NCBI GenBank assembly: GCA_021768705.1 | Contig: JAETUG010000003.1 | Coordinates: forward strand, 81,616-145,615 | Length of the DNA stretch: 64,000 bases | Origin: Bacillota bacterium | GTDB taxonomy: Bacteria; Bacillota; Clostridia; Lachnospirales; Anaerotignaceae | Direction: 5' to 3' | Translations under genes and position numbers: made by a program | The notes under the pieces: generated by a model | What the model saw: the letters and a program-made list of their open reading frames with translations, nothing else | Databases searched by the model: none | What the model was told of the DNA's origin: nothing | Shown: positions 8,252-17,044 of the stretch, piece by piece | Layout of the letters: each line of letters opens with the position of its first letter | How positions within the stretch are numbered: the stretch's first letter is position 1

Positions 8252-8571
8252 GAAATGCAAGTTCTCGAAACTCCGATTTCATGACCTTGTGCCCAGTGGG
8301 GCGAAAATGGCGGTTGGGCAAACCTGGTGACTAGCTCTAAATTCATGGCTCCAGAACTTCGATTTCATGACCTTGCGCCCAGTGGGGCGAAAATGGCGGT
8401 TGGACAAACTTAGGGCGCGCCCATTTGGAACTGTTTCGGCAAAACAGAAAAAACCTCTCTTTACTTTTTTTGAAAAAAAGTAACAAAAAACTCGGGAACC
8501 TTCCGTATGGTTCCCGAACCCTCTAACGGTCTAAGGGGAACAAAGTTCCCCTTAGATATCCCTTCCCTACG
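8252..8571 (+). repeat. Left arm of a ~320-bp imperfect inverted repeat
   Basis: This stretch reads, in reverse complement, as the sequence at 9222-9541. Shared blocks in order are CAAGTTCTC, GCAAACCTGGTGACTAGCTC, TAAATTCATGGCTCCAGAA, GCGCCCA.TGGGGCGAAAAT, GGTTGGACAAAC, GCCCATTTGGAACT, AAAAAGTAACAAAAA, GGGAACC..GGTTCCC and AAGGGGAAC..GTTCCCCTT. Within the arm the block around GTGGGGCGAAAATGGCGGTTGG occurs twice (near 8297 and 8382). No coding sequence is evident; the 8188-8645 gap is filled by this arm and smaller hairpins, including GGCGCAGTGCGCC near 8600. Confidence 0.88.
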
Positions 8572-8645
8572 ATGCCTGAAACGGCATGGAGAAAAGCGGC
8601 GCAGTGCGCCTAAAAGTAAGTGGCTCATTTTTAGAGTCACTCTTG

Positions 8646-8870
8646 TTATTTTTTTGGAAATTTTGCTTTTACATCACTGACACCGCAAATATAGTTCAAG
8701 TCTACATCATAATATTCAGCAAGGATGATTATACTTTCCAAAGGAATACGTGTTTTGCCTAATTCATAGTCAGAATACGTTTTCTGTCCAATATGAAGAA
8801 GTTCGGCAATTTGATGTTGTTTCAAATCATTATCTTCTCTCAATGCACGAATTCTTTCATTATATTTCAT
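8646..8870 (-). CDS. Small XRE/Cro-type HTH regulator
   Basis: A 74-residue, single-domain protein: IRALREDNDLKQHQIAELL forms the first helices of an HTH_3 domain, the recognition helix lies near GQKTYSDYELGKTRIP, and LAEYYDVDLNYICGVSD is the characteristic end of the fold. It has no extra effector domain, so it is a minimal repressor of the kind found in phage, toxin-antitoxin and mobile cassettes. It is transcribed divergently from the small gene at 8960. Two identical-type operators lie in the 89-bp gap between them, so auto-repression plus control of the neighbour is likely. The module is AT-rich compared with its flanks and is enclosed by inverted repeats. Confidence 0.88.
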   Translation of the reverse strand: MKYNERIRALREDNDLKQHQIAELLHIGQKTYSDYELGKTRIPLESIIILAEYYDVDLNYICGVSDVKAKFPKK

Positions 8871-8897
8871 ACAGCATCACCATTTTTAAGATGCCAC

Positions 8898-8937
8898 AGA
8901 GTTTAAAACTCTATTGCATTTAAGAGTTATAAACTCT
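8898..8937. promoter_or_regulatory. Twin operator AGAGTT-N3-AACTCT
   Basis: Two perfect 15-bp dyads, at 8898-8912 (spacer TAA) and 8923-8937 (spacer ATA), have centres 25 bp apart. They lie between the divergent HTH gene and the small gene, the expected place for binding by the HTH protein. The second overlaps a TATAAA/TAAAAT-rich promoter-like zone before the GAGGTG site of the small gene. Confidence 0.75.
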
Positions 8938-8959
8938 AAAATATATATGAGGTGAGTTT

Positions 8960-9154
8960 ATGAGTATCAAATCTTGTGAAAATCTTTTTTGTATTTATTG
9001 GGAAGAAAACCAATGTATATTAAACAACATTTCTTTGGATGTGCAAGGGAATTGTCAAGACTGTATCTATGTAGATCTGAAGAAAATAACTTTAACAGAG
9101 GCAAGAAAACAAATGCGCCAAAAGTTGGAATCCTCTTACCGAGATTCCATTTAA
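8960..9154 (+). CDS. Cysteine-rich 64-residue protein
   Basis: 64 residues with five Cys in the pattern C-x4-C-x7-C-x12-C-x2-C (CENLFC, NQC, GNCQDC), followed by a charged helical tail (TEARKQMRQKLESSYRDSI). The Cys spacing suggests a small metal-binding or disulfide knot. I recognise no named family, though short Cys proteins with a C-x2-C-I-Y ending are frequent in Clostridia. ATATGAGGTGAGTTT gives a good ribosome site. It is paired head to head with the HTH gene inside the inverted-repeat cassette and is the probable regulated product. Function unknown; could be an adaptor, antirepressor or toxin-like peptide. Confidence 0.7.
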   Translation: MSIKSCENLFCIYWEENQCILNNISLDVQGNCQDCIYVDLKKITLTEARKQMRQKLESSYRDSI

Positions 9155-9221
9155 AAAGGCAGCCTTTCCATACAGAGGGCAAACTTTGCCGAAAAGGCAC
9201 TTTATACTGCCCGAAGGGCTT

Positions 9222-9541
9222 GTAGGGAGGGGTGTTTCGAGGGGAACATCGTTCCCCTTGAATCCCATGGAGGGTCTGGGAACCTTGGACGTGGTTCCCA
9301 GGCTTTTTGTTACTTTTTGTGCGCAAAAAGTAAGGAAGGGTCTTTTGGTTTTGCCGATGTAGTTCCAAATGGGCGTGCCCCTGGTTTGTCCAACCGCTAT
9401 TTTCGCCCCATTGGGCGCAAGTCTGTGAAATTGGATTTCTGGAGCCATGAATTTAGAGCTAGTCACCAGGTTTGCACAAGCCTAGCTTTCGCCCAACTGG
9501 GCGCAGTTCGATATCTTTGGATTTTTGAGAACTTGAATTTA
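9222..9541 (-). repeat. Right arm of the ~320-bp imperfect inverted repeat
   Basis: Reverse-complement partner of 8252-8571, about the same length, with scattered substitutions and small indels. Internal palindromes are preserved although their bases differ (for example GGGAACC..GGTTCCC here is spaced GGGAACCTTGGACGTGGTTCCC). The gap 9155-9599 contains this arm, a few lesser hairpins (GGGCAAACTTTGCC near 9178) and a terminator. Confidence 0.88.
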
Positions 9542-9570
9542 GTTCCGATGCTCTCCCCATTTTCACAAAC

Positions 9571-9596
9571 AAAAAAGACCACAAATGTGGTCTTTT
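9571..9596 (-). terminator. Terminator of mecA (works in both directions)
   Basis: AAAAGACCAC-AAAT-GTGGTCTTTT is perfectly paired, with T-runs on both strands, immediately after the mecA stop codon. Confidence 0.9.
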
Positions 9597-9599
9597 CCC

Positions 9600-10250
9600 T
9601 TATCCAAAAGTTTTTGCCAGTGCCTTCACGGCCTTATCCCCAATGATGGTTTCCCCATGCTCCAGGAGATAATATTTCGCCAGGGGCGTAGATACGTGCT
9701 TCTGACCGTATTCCTTTAATACCAGTTCCAGTTCTTCAGAAGATTCCTCCGCAGTGTATGTATCCCCCTGCAGGACAAGGAAATACTTGTTTTCGTTTTT
9801 GTAAACAGCGCTTTCCCCTTTGAATGTGCCGTCCAGACGCAGGCTTACGCTGATAACGTCATCCAGTGCGGGGAAGGAATAGATAAGGATATCGGAATTC
9901 TGTTCCTCCGTATGCTCCATAGTATCCATGGGTTTCTTCTTCCAGCGGCGCATTTCCTGTGCCTGACTGAGCAGATCGCCCCCTGTTTTTGCGCTTTTGT
10001 CTTTGTTGGTTACCTTTGTTACGATGATCATGATGCCGTCTGCCCCGGAGGGAACAGCTTCCACCATCAGCGGTGTGTTTTCGGAAATAAAATCCGATTC
10101 ATCCAAGGCCTGTTCCATGATGTCACGGAACAGCTTCTGGGTCTTTTCGGATGGCGTGATGAGATCCTCCAGCTGGATATCTCTTTCCTTCAAGTCATCT
10201 TTTGTCAGCGTCAGTTTCAGCTGGTTTTCGCTGATTCTTTCTATTTTCAT
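9600..10250 (-). CDS. mecA: Adaptor protein MecA
   Basis: 216 residues. The N-terminal MKIERISENQLKLTLTKDDL is the classic MecA start and binds substrates. A charged linker near residues 85-125 separates it from the C-terminal ClpC-binding domain (DILIYSFPALDDVISVSLRL .. SKYFL-like KYFLVLQ). MecA delivers substrates such as ComK in Bacillus to the ClpCP protease. The gene stands alone on the minus strand with AAGGGAGTG before the ATG. Its natural substrate here cannot be told from the sequence. Confidence 0.92.
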   Translation of the reverse strand: MKIERISENQLKLTLTKDDLKERDIQLEDLITPSEKTQKLFRDIMEQALDESDFISENTPLMVEAVPSGADGIMIIVTKVTNKDKSAKTGGDLLSQAQEMRRWKKKPMDTMEHTEEQNSDILIYSFPALDDVISVSLRLDGTFKGESAVYKNENKYFLVLQGDTYTAEESSEELELVLKEYGQKHVSTPLAKYYLLEHGETIIGDKAVKALAKTFG

Positions 10251-10416
10251 GGTATCACTCCCTTATGTTTTCACAAGGAAACGGTCAATTTTATCACTAT
10301 ACAATCTTCTGGATTTATAGTATAGTATATGCAATTGGCGAAGAGATGTAAAGAGGAGAAAGCCGCCAAAGTTTTTAAAATTTTGTGAACAAACCAAGGA
10401 AACGGAGGAGGATAAA

Positions 10417-12033
10417 GTGAAAAAATCACGTTCGATTCTCATGATTTTGACCCTGCTCATCTGGGCAGGAATGTTTTATTATTATTTACCTGCTTTGAAT
10501 ATCCATGCGCAGGAAAGCTGGATGTTTTTTGTTGTGGTCATTGCCGTTGGACTGGTGCTGAATTTCTGGCCGATCTTCAAGGTACTGTTTCTGGTGAGAA
10601 ACGGCGACGCTGTGGAGCGAGGCGAAAGATGGAAAACAGCGAAACGCCTGCTGGCAGTTCCTGTTGCCCTCTGTATCGTTTATGGCGTGGGTACGCTGTT
10701 GTCCTCTCCCATTTTGCGGGCATCGGCTTACCATCAGTTGTTGGATGTGCAGACGGGGGATTTTGCCAATGACATCCATGAGGTGGATTATGACAAGATT
10801 CCTATTTTGGACAGCGATTCTGCCGCAAAGCTGGCGGAACGGGAAATGGGCAGCATGGTAGATATGGTATCCCAGTATGAGGTCAGCCCTTATTTTAACC
10901 AGATCAATTATCAGAATAAGCCTGTCCGTGTGACCCCTCTGCAGTATGGGGATATCATCAAATGGGTGACCAACCGAAGTACCGGTATCCCTGCTTATAT
11001 CAGCATTGATATGACCACCCAGGATGTAGACCTCATCAAGCTGGAAGAGGGCATCAAGATTTCTCCCTTTGAGCATTTCGGCAGAAACCTGAATCGCTAT
11101 ATCCGTTTCCGTTATCCCACAGCCATGATCCATTCCTATAATTTTGAGATCAATGACGAGGGCGTGCCCTACTGGGTATGCGCTGTGGAAGATAAGACCA
11201 TCGGTCTTTTTGGCGGTACGGATATCAAAGGGGCTATCATCATCAATGCCGCCACCGGCGAACATCAGTATTATGATGTAGCAGACGTACCCACATGGGT
11301 CGATAAGGTATATGATTCTGCCCTGCTGGTAGAACAGTATGATTATTATGGTACTTTGAAGAATGGTTTTATCAACAGCATCTTTGGGCAGAGGGGCTGT
11401 CTGAAGTCCACAGAGGGCTATAACTATATCGCCTTGGATGATGACGTTTGGGTATACACCGGCGTGACTTCCATCGGCGGCGACGAATCCAATGTCGGCT
11501 TTGTCCTGATGAATTCCCGTACCAAGGAAACGAAATATTATCAGATTTCCGGTGCCAAGGAAATTTCCGCCATGTCCTCGGCGGAGGGGCAGGTACAGCA
11601 TTTGAATTATGTGGCAACCTTCCCCATCCTGTTGAATATTGCCGATGAACCTACCTATTTCCTTTCTCTGAAGGATAATGCAGGGTTGGTTAAGAAATAC
11701 GCTATGGTCAATATCCAGAAATATCAGATCGTAGCCATTGGGGATACTGTTGCGGAATGTGAAAAGGTTTACCGCAATCTGATGGCAGGCAGTGGCATCG
11801 AAACGGTGGATACCTCCAAAGCCCAGACCATCACTGGTACCATCACCATGATGAAGGATATCGTATCCGAGGGGAACACCTACTGGTATCTGATGCTGGA
11901 AGGCAATGAAGCCTTGTTCGAGGCAAAAGCCAAGGATAACCTGGAAATCCTGAAAAAACAGGTTGGCAGCAGCGTGACACTGGAATATGTACCCCAGTCC
12001 GCCGATGTGAATGCGATCATTTCTGCGAAATAA
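10417..12033 (+). CDS. Uncharacterised membrane protein with large C-terminal domain
   Basis: 538 residues. Three hydrophobic segments are visible: residues about 8-25 (MILTLLIWAGMFYYYLP), 36-52 (FFVVVIAVGLVLNFW) and 80-98 (LLAVPVALCIVYGVGTLL). A long extracytoplasmic-looking domain of about 430 residues follows, with repeated beta-type stretches such as YWVCAVEDKTIGLFGGTDIKG and a C-terminal OB-like segment (TITGTITMMKDIVSEG). I cannot name the family with confidence. The GTG start has CGGAGGAGG before it. It is a single gene with its own terminator. A role in envelope function is only an inference. Confidence 0.75.
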   Translation: MKKSRSILMILTLLIWAGMFYYYLPALNIHAQESWMFFVVVIAVGLVLNFWPIFKVLFLVRNGDAVERGERWKTAKRLLAVPVALCIVYGVGTLLSSPILRASAYHQLLDVQTGDFANDIHEVDYDKIPILDSDSAAKLAEREMGSMVDMVSQYEVSPYFNQINYQNKPVRVTPLQYGDIIKWVTNRSTGIPAYISIDMTTQDVDLIKLEEGIKISPFEHFGRNLNRYIRFRYPTAMIHSYNFEINDEGVPYWVCAVEDKTIGLFGGTDIKGAIIINAATGEHQYYDVADVPTWVDKVYDSALLVEQYDYYGTLKNGFINSIFGQRGCLKSTEGYNYIALDDDVWVYTGVTSIGGDESNVGFVLMNSRTKETKYYQISGAKEISAMSSAEGQVQHLNYVATFPILLNIADEPTYFLSLKDNAGLVKKYAMVNIQKYQIVAIGDTVAECEKVYRNLMAGSGIETVDTSKAQTITGTITMMKDIVSEGNTYWYLMLEGNEALFEAKAKDNLEILKKQVGSSVTLEYVPQSADVNAIISAK

Positions 12034-12075
12034 GAACAGTTTTTCGCTGTGGCTGAACGCCAAATAGAAGCATAA

Positions 12076-12117
12076 AAAAGCAGATTTTTGAAACGATAGT
12101 TTCAAAAATCTGCTTTT
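12076..12117 (+). terminator. Intrinsic terminator
   Basis: AAAAGCAGATTTTTGAAAC and its complement GTTTCAAAAATCTGCTTTT form an 18- to 19-bp stem with a four-base loop. Confidence 0.93.
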
Positions 12118-12273
12118 CTTGCTTCTGCATGGCTAGACATTTCTTACAAATCTTTGAATTTCCGCCCCTCTGGTTGACACTTTCGAAAGAAGAATGTAAA
12201 ATAATTAAGATAAAATGCGATTTTTGTGTGAAACTGAAATATTTTCAGAGAAATATATTTTGGAGGTAATAAC

Positions 12274-13386
12274 ATGAGCGATGATAGATTTGATAACACA
12301 AAGGGCTCCAGAGGTTTGAGCGATACAGACAAAGGCTATTATGAAGATCTGTATAACGACCTGCCCAAGGAAGTCGTAGATATCCTGATGCAGACCCACC
12401 CCCTGATGGGCAAGAACGACGACACAGAAGCAACCGCATACCGTGCCCGCCGTCCCCAGAGAAGAGAGGATGTGGAAGAAGTCAGAGAAGCAAGAATGCA
12501 GCAGGTAAGCGACGAGATCAACCAAGTGAGCAGAGCGCCTCAGCAGGAAGGGGAACCCACTCGCTATGTTTCCCGCCGTGCAAGAAATACAGGCATTGTA
12601 TCCGAAGATCTGGATGGGATGCATACTTCCGCATCTGCTGGGAATACAATGAATCAGGACGACTATGATGACGGTATCCAGTATGTCAGCGTGATCCCTG
12701 CCCGCAAAAAATCCAAAATTGTGGAAGAAGTGACCCTGCAGACAACGGCAGCCCCTGCAAAACGCGGCAGAAAATCCAGAAAAGAAAAAGACCCCATGCC
12801 TTTTGAAGATATGGGCAGAGATGCAAGGGACAACCGCCCTCGCTATGAAGACCTGGATTTTGAAGAAAGAGCAAAACAGGAGCATCTGGACAGTCTCTAT
12901 GATGATGATTACGATGAGGACGATTTTGGCGGCGGCAAAAGCAAACTGGCCATCATCTTGGGCGTCGTTGCCCTGGTTTTGATCATTTTCCTGATCTTCC
13001 GTACCGTAAGCCTGAACAGCAAGCTGGAAGAAGCGCAGAATCAGCTGACCCAGTCGGAGGAATACAAAACAAAATATGAAGATATCCAGCTGGAAAAAAT
13101 GCAGCTGGAAGAAGAATTGGATAGTCTGAAAAACCCTAATGGCAGCACAGAAAAGACTGACGGAGAAGACGGAGATGCAAAGGAGGACGATGAAAGCAGC
13201 ACGACAGCATCCTCTACAACCAACGGCTCCACAACGGAATATACTGTACAGGATGGCGATACAGCTTGGAAGCTTGCACAGAAATTCTTGGGCAACGGCG
13301 CAGAATATCAGAAGATCCTGGATGCCAACGGCATGAAGGAAAGCGATTCTCTGAAACCCGGCAGCAAAATCAAGATTCCTAAATAA
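12274..13386 (+). CDS. LysM-domain membrane protein
   Basis: 370 residues. The first ~225 are hydrophilic, acidic and Arg-rich, with low complexity (YDDDYDEDDFGGGK). One membrane segment follows (LAIILGVVALVLIIFLIF, about 228-246), then a coiled coil (LEEAQNQLTQSEEYKTKYED), an acidic/Ser-Thr linker and a C-terminal LysM domain (EYTVQDGDTAWKLAQKFLG to KPGSKIKIPK). The topology suggests a cytoplasmic N-terminus and a peptidoglycan-binding outer end. It lies 15 bp upstream of rho with an AGGAG site, so the two may be cotranscribed. A cell-wall or division role is plausible but not shown. Confidence 0.85.
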   Translation: MSDDRFDNTKGSRGLSDTDKGYYEDLYNDLPKEVVDILMQTHPLMGKNDDTEATAYRARRPQRREDVEEVREARMQQVSDEINQVSRAPQQEGEPTRYVSRRARNTGIVSEDLDGMHTSASAGNTMNQDDYDDGIQYVSVIPARKKSKIVEEVTLQTTAAPAKRGRKSRKEKDPMPFEDMGRDARDNRPRYEDLDFEERAKQEHLDSLYDDDYDEDDFGGGKSKLAIILGVVALVLIIFLIFRTVSLNSKLEEAQNQLTQSEEYKTKYEDIQLEKMQLEEELDSLKNPNGSTEKTDGEDGDAKEDDESSTTASSTTNGSTTEYTVQDGDTAWKLAQKFLGNGAEYQKILDANGMKESDSLKPGSKIKIPK

Positions 13387-13401
13387 GAACAGGAGAATAG
13401 C

Positions 13402-14784
13402 ATGAGTGAATTGGAAAAAAAGACTCTTGCGGAATTGAGAAGGATGGCAAAGGAAATGGAGATTCCCTCCATTTCCGGCCTGAAAAAAAGTGAATTGATA
13501 GAGAAGATCAAAGAAAAGCAGTCCTCTGCTGTGCCAGGAGAACTCCCTGTGCAGCAGGCGGCTGCTTGTGGCATTTCTTCCCCAAAATCCGATGAAAAGC
13601 CCGAAATTCTGCAGGAACCCATGGAAAGAGAAAAACAAATTTATGAAGAAATCGGAGAAGGCATCCTGGAGGTTTTGCCTGACGGATACGGCTTTTTGCG
13701 GGCAGAAAACTGCCTGCCCGGTGCCAATGACGTTTACGTTTCCCCCGCCCAGATCAGAAGATTCAACCTGAAAACAGGGGACAGAGTAAAGGGGAATGTG
13801 CGCCCCGCTCGGGAAGGGGAAAAAGTTGGTGGGCTGATTTATGTGCAGACTGTCAATGGGGATGCGCCTTATCTTGCCATCCGCCGCCCCAATTTCGAGG
13901 ACTTGACTCCCATCTATCCTGAGGAAAAGCTACGGCTGGAAACAGAAAAAGACGAGCTTTCCGGGCGTATCATCGACCTGATCGCCCCCATCGGCAAGGG
14001 GCAGAGGGGGATGATCGTTGCACCGCCTAAGGTTGGCAAGACTATCCTTTTGACAAAAATGGCAAATGCCATCACCCGTAATCATAAGGAAGTCCATCTG
14101 ATCGTTTTGCTGATCGATGAACGCCCCGAAGAGGTGACGGATATCCAGCGTTCCATCGAAGGGGAAAACGTGCAGATCGTCTATTCCACCTTCGACGAAG
14201 AACCGGAGCATCATAAAAAAGTAACGGAAATGGTTCTGGAACGGGCAAAGCGCATGGTGGAGCAGGGAAAAGACCTTGTTATCCTGCTGGACAGCATCAC
14301 CCGTCTGGCTCGTGCCTATAACCTGACCATTCCCCCCAGCGGACGCACCCTCTCCGGCGGTCTGGACCCTGCGGCACTCTATATGCCCAAGCGGTTTTTC
14401 GGCGCAGCCAGAAATATCGAAAACGGCGGCAGCCTGACCATCCTTGCCACAGCCCTGGTGGATACGGGCAGCAAAATGGACGAGGTGGTCTTTGAGGAAT
14501 TCAAAGGCACCGGCAATATGGAGCTAGTGTTGGATAAGCGCATGGCGGAACGGCGGATCTTCCCTGCGGTGGATATCATCAAATCTGGAACGAGAAGGGA
14601 AGAAAAACTTTTTACCTCTGCGGAACTGGAATGTAATTATGCCCTGCGCCGTATGGCGACTTCTTTGAGCCATACCGATATGACGGAAGGCTTTTTCGAC
14701 CTGATGCGAAAGACAAAAAACAATCGGGAATTCATGGAACGTTTGCCTGTTTGGGAAAAAATGTTGGGCTTCCATGAGAAATAA
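13402..14784 (+). CDS. rho: Transcription termination factor Rho
   Basis: 460 residues. A SAP-like Rho_N domain opens the protein ([20 protein letters not shown]), then the cold-shock-like RNA-binding domain ([20 protein letters not shown]) and the ATPase core. Walker A is APPKVGKT, followed by a [12 protein letters not shown] block, Walker [14 protein letters not shown], and the Q/R-loop region [20 protein letters not shown]. It forms a hexameric ring that terminates untranslated transcripts. An insertion between the N-terminal and cold-shock domains is short, unlike the long ones seen in some Actinobacteria. Function secure. Confidence 0.97.
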   Translation: MSELEKKTLAELRRMAKEMEIPSISGLKKSELIEKIKEKQSSAVPGELPVQQAAACGISSPKSDEKPEILQEPMEREKQIYEEIGEGILEVLPDGYGFLRAENCLPGANDVYVSPAQIRRFNLKTGDRVKGNVRPAREGEKVGGLIYVQTVNGDAPYLAIRRPNFEDLTPIYPEEKLRLETEKDELSGRIIDLIAPIGKGQRGMIVAPPKVGKTILLTKMANAITRNHKEVHLIVLLIDERPEEVTDIQRSIEGENVQIVYSTFDEEPEHHKKVTEMVLERAKRMVEQGKDLVILLDSITRLARAYNLTIPPSGRTLSGGLDPAALYMPKRFFGAARNIENGGSLTILATALVDTGSKMDEVVFEEFKGTGNMELVLDKRMAERRIFPAVDIIKSGTRREEKLFTSAELECNYALRRMATSLSHTDMTEGFFDLMRKTKNNREFMERLPVWEKMLGFHEK

Positions 14785-14846
14785 AGGTTTGGCCTGTACA
14801 AAATACACATAAATTTCTTTGCTGCCGATTTGTAGGACATTTTTTA

Positions 14847-14875
14847 TTGCAAAAATGGCGCGATTATGCTAAAAT
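14847..14875 (+). promoter_or_regulatory. Sigma-A type promoter for rpmE
   Basis: TTGCAA at 14847-14852, a 17-bp spacer and TAAAAT at 14870-14875, about 65 bp before the rpmE start. Confidence 0.65.
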
Positions 14876-14939
14876 ACCCATGTTGTCTTTAAATAACGTA
14901 GATTATTGATCAACGAATATGGAAAATGAGGTGAAAAAA

Positions 14940-15143
14940 ATGCGCGAAGGTATCCATCCCGAATACAAACAGGTAACAGTAAGATGCAACTGTGGTAACG
15001 AATTCGTAACAGGTTCCACAAAAGACGAAATCAGAGTCGAAGTTTGCTCCAAATGCCACCCCTTCTACACAGGCAGCCAGAAACTGCTTCTGGAAGCTGG
15101 CGGTAGAGTTGAAAAATTCAACAAAAAATACGGCAGAAAATAA
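14940..15143 (+). CDS. rpmE: 50S ribosomal protein L31 (zinc form)
   Basis: 67 residues: [20 protein letters not shown] begins the protein, and RCNCGN and [11 protein letters not shown] supply four Cys, the zinc-binding C+ type of L31. The start ATG at 14940 is chosen over the upstream in-frame ATG at 14919 because GAGGTG at 14928 is the ribosome site. L31 bridges the ribosomal subunits. The gene is monocistronic, with its own promoter and terminator, following rho as in many Bacillota. Confidence 0.96.
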   Translation: MREGIHPEYKQVTVRCNCGNEFVTGSTKDEIRVEVCSKCHPFYTGSQKLLLEAGGRVEKFNKKYGRK

Positions 15144-15153
15144 TCAAAAAAAT

Positions 15154-15187
15154 GAAAGGGCGGAGCGTATGCTTTCGCCCTTTTTTT
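15154..15187 (+). terminator. Terminator of rpmE
   Basis: GAAAGGGCG and CGCCCTTTTTTT pair around a short loop. Confidence 0.88.
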
Positions 15188-15265
15188 CGCAAAAGAATAT
15201 TTGTTTCAAATGTTTTTTTGCGAGGAAAAGGGTCTTCCCTTTCTCCCAAAAGGAGGAATTTTGAT

Positions 15266-16183
15266 ATGAGTGTAAAAAGAACGAATATTGGCGGTCAGGC
15301 GGTCATTGAGGGCGTTATGATGCGCGGGAAAAAAATATATGCAATGGCAGTGAGAAACCCCGAAGGGGAGATCGTTATTGAGAAAAAGGATTGGGGCGGC
15401 CTTGGAAAAAAGGGGATTTTTAAATATCCCATTTTCCGCGGTATGGCGGCCTTTGTGGATTCTTTGGTAAGTGGTACGAAAATCCTGATGCGCTCTGCAG
15501 AGATCGCCGGGGAAGGCTGGGAAGAGGAAGAGCTTTCTCCCGTCGAGCAGTGGCTGACAGATAAGCTGGGGGATAAGATCAACGATATCCTCATCTACTT
15601 CAGCGTGTTTCTGTCTCTGGTGCTGGGCATGGGGTTGTTTTTTGTCCTGCCTGTAGCCATTGGGAATCTCTTTAAATCCGTCGTCCCTACATGGGGGCTG
15701 GGTATCATTGAAGGGCTGATTCGTATTGGTATCTTCTTGACATATCTGTGGCTGATCTCCCGCATGAAGGAAATTCGTCGGGTATTTCAGTATCATGGAG
15801 CAGAGCATAAGACCATCGCCTGCTTCGAAAGCGGCAAGGAGCTGACAGTGGAAAACGTGCGCCCCTGCACAAGACTTCATAAACGCTGCGGTACCAGCTT
15901 CCTGCTGTTCGTTATGCTGATTTCCATGGTAGTGTTCTTCTTTGTCCGTACGGATGTATTTTTGCTCCGTCTGGTGACAAGAATTTGTCTGGTGCCTTTT
16001 ATCGCCGGCATTTCCTATGAAGTTATCCGCTGGGCAGGCAATTCGGAAAGCAGCTTTGTCAAAATCGTCAGCGCACCGGGACTTTGCCTGCAGAAGCTGA
16101 CCACAGCAGAGCCCGATGACGGTCAGATCGAATGTGCCATTGCGGCTATGAAAGGGGTTCTGGAAGTTGAGCCTGAAGAATAA
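15266..16183 (+). CDS. DUF1385 membrane protein
   Basis: 305 residues. The start RTNIGGQAVIEGVMMRGKK is the hallmark of the DUF1385 family. Membrane segments lie at about 106-130 (YFSVFLSLVLGMGLFFVLPVAIG), 150-172, and in the C-terminal third (SFLLFVMLISMVVFFFV, LVTRICLVPFIAGISYE). The conserved FQYHGAEHKTIACFE block is present. The family commonly precedes prmC and prfA in Clostridia, as here; its role is unknown, with ribosome or translation links suggested only by synteny. AAAGGAGGAAT precedes the chosen ATG. The frame extends upstream into the rpmE terminator, which is not coding. Confidence 0.9.
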   Translation: MSVKRTNIGGQAVIEGVMMRGKKIYAMAVRNPEGEIVIEKKDWGGLGKKGIFKYPIFRGMAAFVDSLVSGTKILMRSAEIAGEGWEEEELSPVEQWLTDKLGDKINDILIYFSVFLSLVLGMGLFFVLPVAIGNLFKSVVPTWGLGIIEGLIRIGIFLTYLWLISRMKEIRRVFQYHGAEHKTIACFESGKELTVENVRPCTRLHKRCGTSFLLFVMLISMVVFFFVRTDVFLLRLVTRICLVPFIAGISYEVIRWAGNSESSFVKIVSAPGLCLQKLTTAEPDDGQIECAIAAMKGVLEVEPEE

Positions 16184-17042
16184 AACAGTTGGAGAAGCAT
16201 TCAGAGAAGGAAAACTGCGTCTGAAGGCGGCAGGCAAGGCAGCCTACGCCTTCGAGGCAGAGTTGCTGCTGGAAAAAGCCGCCGGTCTAAACCGTACGGC
16301 TTTATTTTTGCGCGAGGGGGAAGCCCTTTCCGACGAAGCAGCAGAGCGTTACGAACAGTTCCTTTCCCAACGGGAGGCAGGCAGACCCACCCAGTATATT
16401 TTGGGAGCATGGGAATTTATGGGCTTGCCTTTTCTTGTGGGGGAAGGGGTTTTGATTCCCAGAGGGGACACGGAGGTTCTGGTGGAAACCATTCTGGAAA
16501 CCCAGCAGAAAGAGCCATTGAAATCCATTTTGGATATCGGTACAGGCAGCGGGTGTATTCCCGTCAGCTTGGGAAAATACGGTAGCTTTGCGAACATTAT
16601 GGCGGTGGATATCAGCCCCAAAGCATTGGACTATGCCATGAAAAATGCTGCTGAAAATAAAATCAGCATTGATTTTTATGAAAGCAATCTGTTTTCCCAG
16701 GTGCCTATGGAATGGAAGGGGGAACTGGATGCCATCGTTTCCAACCCACCCTATATTCCGAAAAAGGATATTGCAGGGCTGATGACAGAGGTGCGGGATT
16801 TTGAGCCCCTCAATGCTCTGGATGGCGGCGAGGATGGTCTGGATTTTTACCGTGCCATTGTAGTAGAAGGCAGAGAATGGCTGCGAGAAGGCGGCTGGCT
16901 CTTTTTTGAAATTGGATATGACCAAGGGGAGGCATTGCTGTCCCTTTTAAAAGAATTTGGATATACTGAAATTGGACTGAAACAAGACTTGGCAGGGCTG
17001 GACAGAGTGGCCTTTGGCAGAAAAAGCGGAAAGGGGGCGTGA
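16167..17042 (+). CDS. prmC: Release factor glutamine methyltransferase PrmC
   Basis: 291 residues with a TTG start inside the last codons of the DUF1385 gene (17-bp overlap, coupled translation). The SAM-binding motif is [17 protein letters not shown]. The catalytic NPPY occurs as [11 protein letters not shown]. The N-terminal helical bundle that holds the release factor is present. PrmC methylates the Gln of the GGQ motif in RF1 and RF2. RF1 lies directly downstream and RF2 at 34.4 kb. Function secure. Confidence 0.95.
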   Translation: MSLKNKTVGEAFREGKLRLKAAGKAAYAFEAELLLEKAAGLNRTALFLREGEALSDEAAERYEQFLSQREAGRPTQYILGAWEFMGLPFLVGEGVLIPRGDTEVLVETILETQQKEPLKSILDIGTGSGCIPVSLGKYGSFANIMAVDISPKALDYAMKNAAENKISIDFYESNLFSQVPMEWKGELDAIVSNPPYIPKKDIAGLMTEVRDFEPLNALDGGEDGLDFYRAIVVEGREWLREGGWLFFEIGYDQGEALLSLLKEFGYTEIGLKQDLAGLDRVAFGRKSGKGA

Positions 17043-17044
17043 AT

